Positions 61,305 through 64,000 of a stretch of DNA of 64,000 bases are shown one piece after another. The position numbers and the translations under genes are program-made. The stretch is from Oscillatoriophycideae cyanobacterium NC_groundwater_1537_Pr4_S-0.65um_50_18 (GTDB taxonomy: Bacteria; Cyanobacteriota; Cyanobacteriia; Elainellales; Elainellaceae): the NCBI GenBank assembly GCA_016208305.1, contig JACQYI010000054.1, positions 246,749 to 310,748 on the forward strand. Direction: 5' to 3'. The notes below the pieces were generated by a model. That model was not told where the DNA came from and made no database searches. It was given only the letters and a program-made list of their open reading frames with translations. Position 1 is the first letter of the stretch. Every line of letters starts with the position of its first letter.

Positions 61305-63077
61305 ATGAGTCAAACCGGTTCCTCCAACGCCCTCAAAGTCATTCCATTGGGTGGATTGCATGAAATTGGCAAAAACACCTGCGTATTTGAATACAATGAC
61401 GAAATTGTTCTTTTAGATGCAGGGCTTGCCTTTCCTACGGATGGAATGCACGGGGTTAATGTGGTTTTGCCCGACATGACCTATCTGCGAGAAAACCGCC
61501 ACAAGATTAAAGGCATGATTGTGACCCACGGTCACGAAGATCACATTGGCGGTATTGCCTTTCACCTGAAGCAGTTTGATATCCCGGTGATTTATGGCCC
61601 TCGCCTAGCGATGGCTTTGCTGCAAGATAAGCTCGAAGAAGCAGGCGTTTCCGATCGCACAGAGTTGCGTACGGTTCGCCCGCGTGACATGGTGCGCATT
61701 GGCTCTTCTTTCTTGGTGGAGTACATTCGCAACACCCACTCGATGGCGGATAGCTTCACGGTTGCTCTGCATACGCCCGTGGGCGTTGTGATTCACACCG
61801 GAGATTTTAAGATCGATCACACCCCCGTTGATGGCGAATATTTTGACTTTCAGCGTCTGGCAGAGCATGGCGAAAAAGGCGTACTTTGCCTGATTAGCGA
61901 CTCCACAAATTCTGAAATTCCTGGATTTACCCCTTCGGAGCGATCGGTCTTTCCCAACCTCGATCGCGTCTTTTCTCAGGCTGAAGGCCGGCTGTTGGTG
62001 ACGACGTTTGCCTCTTCGGTTCACCGGATTAATATGATTCTGGAGCTAGCCAAGAAGCACAAACGCGCCGTATCGGTCATTGGTCGCTCGATGCTAAACC
62101 TAATTGCCCATGCGCGTAACCTGGGCTACATTAGCTGCGAAGACGATCTGTTTGTGCCGCTGAATGTGGTTAATAAGATGCAGGACAGCAAGGTGCTGAT
62201 CTTGACCACTGGATCGCAGGGTGAACCGATGGCGGCCATGACCCGCATCGCTAATCAGGAGCATCGCCAGGTGAAAATTCGCCAGGGCGACACCGTTGTC
62301 TTTTCGGCAAATCCCATCCCTGGAAACACGATCGCCGTGGTCAACACCATCGACAAGCTGATGATGTTGGGAGCCAAGGTGATTTATGGACGTGACAAGG
62401 GCATTCATGTTTCGGGTCATGGCGCTCAAGAAGATCAGAAGCTGATGCTGAGCCTGACTCGTCCCAAGTTTTTCTTACCCGTACATGGCGAACACCGGAT
62501 GTTGGTGAAGCATTCTGAGACGGCTCAGAGCATGGGCATTCCGGCAGAAAATATGGTGATTATCAACAATGGGGATGTCGTCGAACTGACGCAAGAGAGC
62601 ATTGGCGTGATTGGCAAGGTACCATCTGGCATTGAGCTGGTAGATGCTTCTCGATCGGGCGTGGTGATCGATCGCGTTCTCAAAGAACGGCAGCAGTTGG
62701 CTGAGGAAGGCATTGTCACCGTTGCGGCTTCGGTCGGCTGGTCGGGTGAGCTGATGGCTAAGCCTGAGGTGCATTTGCGAGGCGTTGCGGTGGCGATAGA
62801 CAAAGCCAAGCTAGAAAAAACGATCGACCAAACCCTGAGAAACATGGTGAGCGATCGCTGGTCAGATATTGCCCAAACCCTGAGCAATGGCGTCATTGAC
62901 GTAAATTGGGTAAAGCTACGCGCTGATGTAGAGGCCGAGATGCGCCGCCTGTTGCGTCGTGAGCTGCAAAGCAATCCTACGCTGGTCTTCTTGCTGCAAA
63001 CCCCGATCGAGCCACCTGCTAATGTGACGCGTCGGCAGCGATCGTCGAGCACAAAGGTTGCTTCAGTTGCCTCTTAG
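61305..63077 (+). CDS. rnj: Ribonuclease J
   Basis: About 590 residues. Metallo-beta-lactamase motifs VTHGHEDHIGG (motif 2) and HTGDFKIDH (motif 4); beta-CASP motifs SDSTNSEIPGFTPSE, TTFASSVHRI and HVSGHGAQEDQKLM. 5'-3' exo- and endoribonuclease in mRNA turnover. ATG 61305 has AAGGA six bases upstream; the 25-residue longer frame is unlikely. It is followed by a Rho-independent terminator. Confidence 0.96.
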   Translation: MSQTGSSNALKVIPLGGLHEIGKNTCVFEYNDEIVLLDAGLAFPTDGMHGVNVVLPDMTYLRENRHKIKGMIVTHGHEDHIGGIAFHLKQFDIPVIYGPRLAMALLQDKLEEAGVSDRTELRTVRPRDMVRIGSSFLVEYIRNTHSMADSFTVALHTPVGVVIHTGDFKIDHTPVDGEYFDFQRLAEHGEKGVLCLISDSTNSEIPGFTPSERSVFPNLDRVFSQAEGRLLVTTFASSVHRINMILELAKKHKRAVSVIGRSMLNLIAHARNLGYISCEDDLFVPLNVVNKMQDSKVLILTTGSQGEPMAAMTRIANQEHRQVKIRQGDTVVFSANPIPGNTIAVVNTIDKLMMLGAKVIYGRDKGIHVSGHGAQEDQKLMLSLTRPKFFLPVHGEHRMLVKHSETAQSMGIPAENMVIINNGDVVELTQESIGVIGKVPSGIELVDASRSGVVIDRVLKERQQLAEEGIVTVAASVGWSGELMAKPEVHLRGVAVAIDKAKLEKTIDQTLRNMVSDRWSDIAQTLSNGVIDVNWVKLRADVEAEMRRLLRRELQSNPTLVFLLQTPIEPPANVTRRQRSSSTKVASVAS

Positions 63078-63101
63078 GGACTGGGTAGTAAGGGCTTAAG
63101 T

Positions 63102-63147
63102 AAAAAAATCCTCTCAGGAGCTGCGCGCTTTTGAGGGGATTTTGCTT
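63102..63147 (+). terminator. Terminator after rnj
   Basis: Stem AAAATCCTCTCA / TGAGGGGATTTT with one mismatch and a loop of about 14 nt, followed by GCTTTT. Confidence 0.65.
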
Positions 63148-63371
63148 TTCGGACAAGATTCCTTGGAGAAGCTACGCGAAGGCGCTCTAGCTTGGGCATC
63201 CTAATACCGACTGCGCCTCATTTTGCATCATGCAGCCGCGAAAGATCGTTGAAGCCTTGACCAATGACAGACACTTTGAGCAAGCGGGTTTTGTCGCTCA
63301 ACGTTGATAGTAGGGCGATAAAGCCCCTCTCCATTTGGGAATTCTGCTGATCAGAGGCATCGGTAGAATTC

Positions 63372-63773
63372 ATGAAATACGATCCGCAGAAACATCACAG
63401 GCGATCGATCCGCCTGAAGGGACACGATTACACCTCTTCTGGTGCCTACTTCATCCCCATCTGCACATACCAGCGGCAATGTTTGTTTGGAAAAATTGTT
63501 GACGGTGAAATGCAATTAAATGAATTTGGCAACTGAGTTGATGCCTGTTGGAAACGATTACCCATCCATTTTTCCCACCTGAGATTAGACCGCTTCGTGG
63601 TAATGCCCAACCACATACACGGAATTTTAGTATTAACCCACAACCCCACTGACCCCGCCTGTAGGGGCGCGGCATTCGGAAGACCCACTATGCAACTTTC
63701 CACTATTCTCCGCCCGAATGCCACGCCCGGTTCAGGTCAAGAACGATCGCATTTTATAGCTCTACGAAGGTAG
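63372..63773 (+). pseudogene. REP-associated tyrosine transposase (RAYT) remnant
   Basis: Starting at ATG 63372, the frame reads MKYDPQKHHRRSIRLKGHDY then GAYFIPICTYQRQCLFGKIV, i.e. the RAYT N-terminus. An in-frame TGA at 63534-63536 interrupts it; beyond, the HUH motif VVMPNHIHGILVL is intact. The typical C-terminal part with the catalytic Tyr is missing: the frame stops at TAG 63771, at the point where sequence before the IS630-type gene begins. So it is doubly broken: a nonsense mutation and 3' truncation, plausibly by the insertion. Confidence 0.85.
63665..63728. repeat. REP-like inverted repeat in the RAYT remnant
   Basis: GGGCGCGGCATTCGG (63665-63679) pairs with CCGAATGCCACGCCC (63714-63728), 14 of 15 bases, loop of 34 nt. 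Such pairs are typical of the elements RAYT proteins act on. Confidence 0.6.
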
Positions 63774-63817
63774 GTTAGGACGCTATAGTAGTACTAGAGA
63801 AGAGGTTAGTAGTCCTT

Positions 63818-64000
63818 ATGCCTGCTCCTTACAGTTACGACCTTCGCACCAAAGCAATTGAGGCAGTCCAACGCGGTGAACGCAAAAGTGCAATCTGTCA
63901 AATGCTAAAGATTAGCCGCAACACCTTGAACCTATGGCTGAAACGCAACGAAGAAACCGGAGACTATCAAGCCATCAGCGGTTTTCAAACGGGAAATGGA
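63818..64000 (+). mobile_element. IS630-family transposase N-terminus, cut by window edge
   Basis: ATG 63818 opens a frame running off the window (61 codons seen). MPAPYSYDLRTKAIEAVQRG and then AICQMLKISRNTLNLWLKRN match the helix-turn-helix N-terminal domain of IS630-type transposases. The left end of the element probably lies about 63770-63785, near TAGGTTAGGACGCTATAGTA; this cannot be checked without the right end. It is inserted within or just after the RAYT remnant. Confidence 0.85.

Overview
The window is chromosomal DNA from a cyanobacterium. Evidence: psbZ next to ribH, an RRM-protein gene followed by rpsU, the tig-clpP-clpX block facing asd-dapA-rnj, a stearoyl-type desaturase, DUF4079 and DUF2808 proteins, and very frequent GCGATCGC (HIP1) octamers in genes and spacers. 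Large STAND proteins, WD40 proteins, RAYT and IS630 remnants fit a filamentous, Leptolyngbya-like lineage, but the genus cannot be fixed from this sequence alone.

Layout. 1-6.2 kb is an accessory conflict-type region: the 3' part of one NACHT NTPase gene, a short-chain dehydrogenase on the other strand, a 42-bp tandem repeat, and a complete SEFIR/TIR-NACHT gene paralogous to the first. Both NACHT proteins carry a strictly alternating dipeptide tract encoded by a degenerate in-frame hexanucleotide repeat (47 versus 30 units). 6.5-13.5 kb holds a methionine gamma-lyase-like enzyme, desC, rbp, rpsU, a pentapeptide protein, a ProA homologue that lacks the catalytic cysteine, tRNA-Gly, ribH and psbZ. 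13.7-25.7 kb holds a DHH-CBS-tRNA nucleotidyltransferase fusion, gltA, a candidate Yfr1-type small RNA, membrane proteins, an LpxB-like protein, tRNA-Ser, comEC, an ABC permease, purN and a second tRNA-Gly. 25.7-41.4 kb holds ispE/rsmA, two exported proteins, a marR-emrA-emrB type efflux operon, polA, a small EamA-type protein, a DHH phosphoesterase, an HNH nuclease, alr, tRNA-Ser and 5-formyl-THF cyclo-ligase.

41.6-46.8 kb is one 1748-residue caspase-STAND-WD40 gene, followed by about 1.5 kb without recognisable genes. 48.4-54.8 kb holds hflX, a Nif11-like protein, a dienelactone hydrolase and a cyanuric acid amidohydrolase/barbiturase-type enzyme divergent from a GntR regulator, then an alpha/beta hydrolase. 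54.8-63.1 kb is the conserved proteostasis block (tig-clpP-clpX, minus strand) divergent from the diaminopimelate/RNase J block (asd-dapA-rnj, plus strand). The right edge (63.4-64 kb) is mobile-element debris: a RAYT pseudogene ending where an IS630-family transposase gene begins, the latter cut by the window edge.

Most genes are housekeeping. The parts most worth a second look are the two NACHT genes with their hexamer tracts, the caspase-STAND gene, the Yfr1-like RNA, the cysteine-less ProA homologue, the ComEC with a degenerate metallo-beta-lactamase domain, and the ring-opening amidohydrolase locus.
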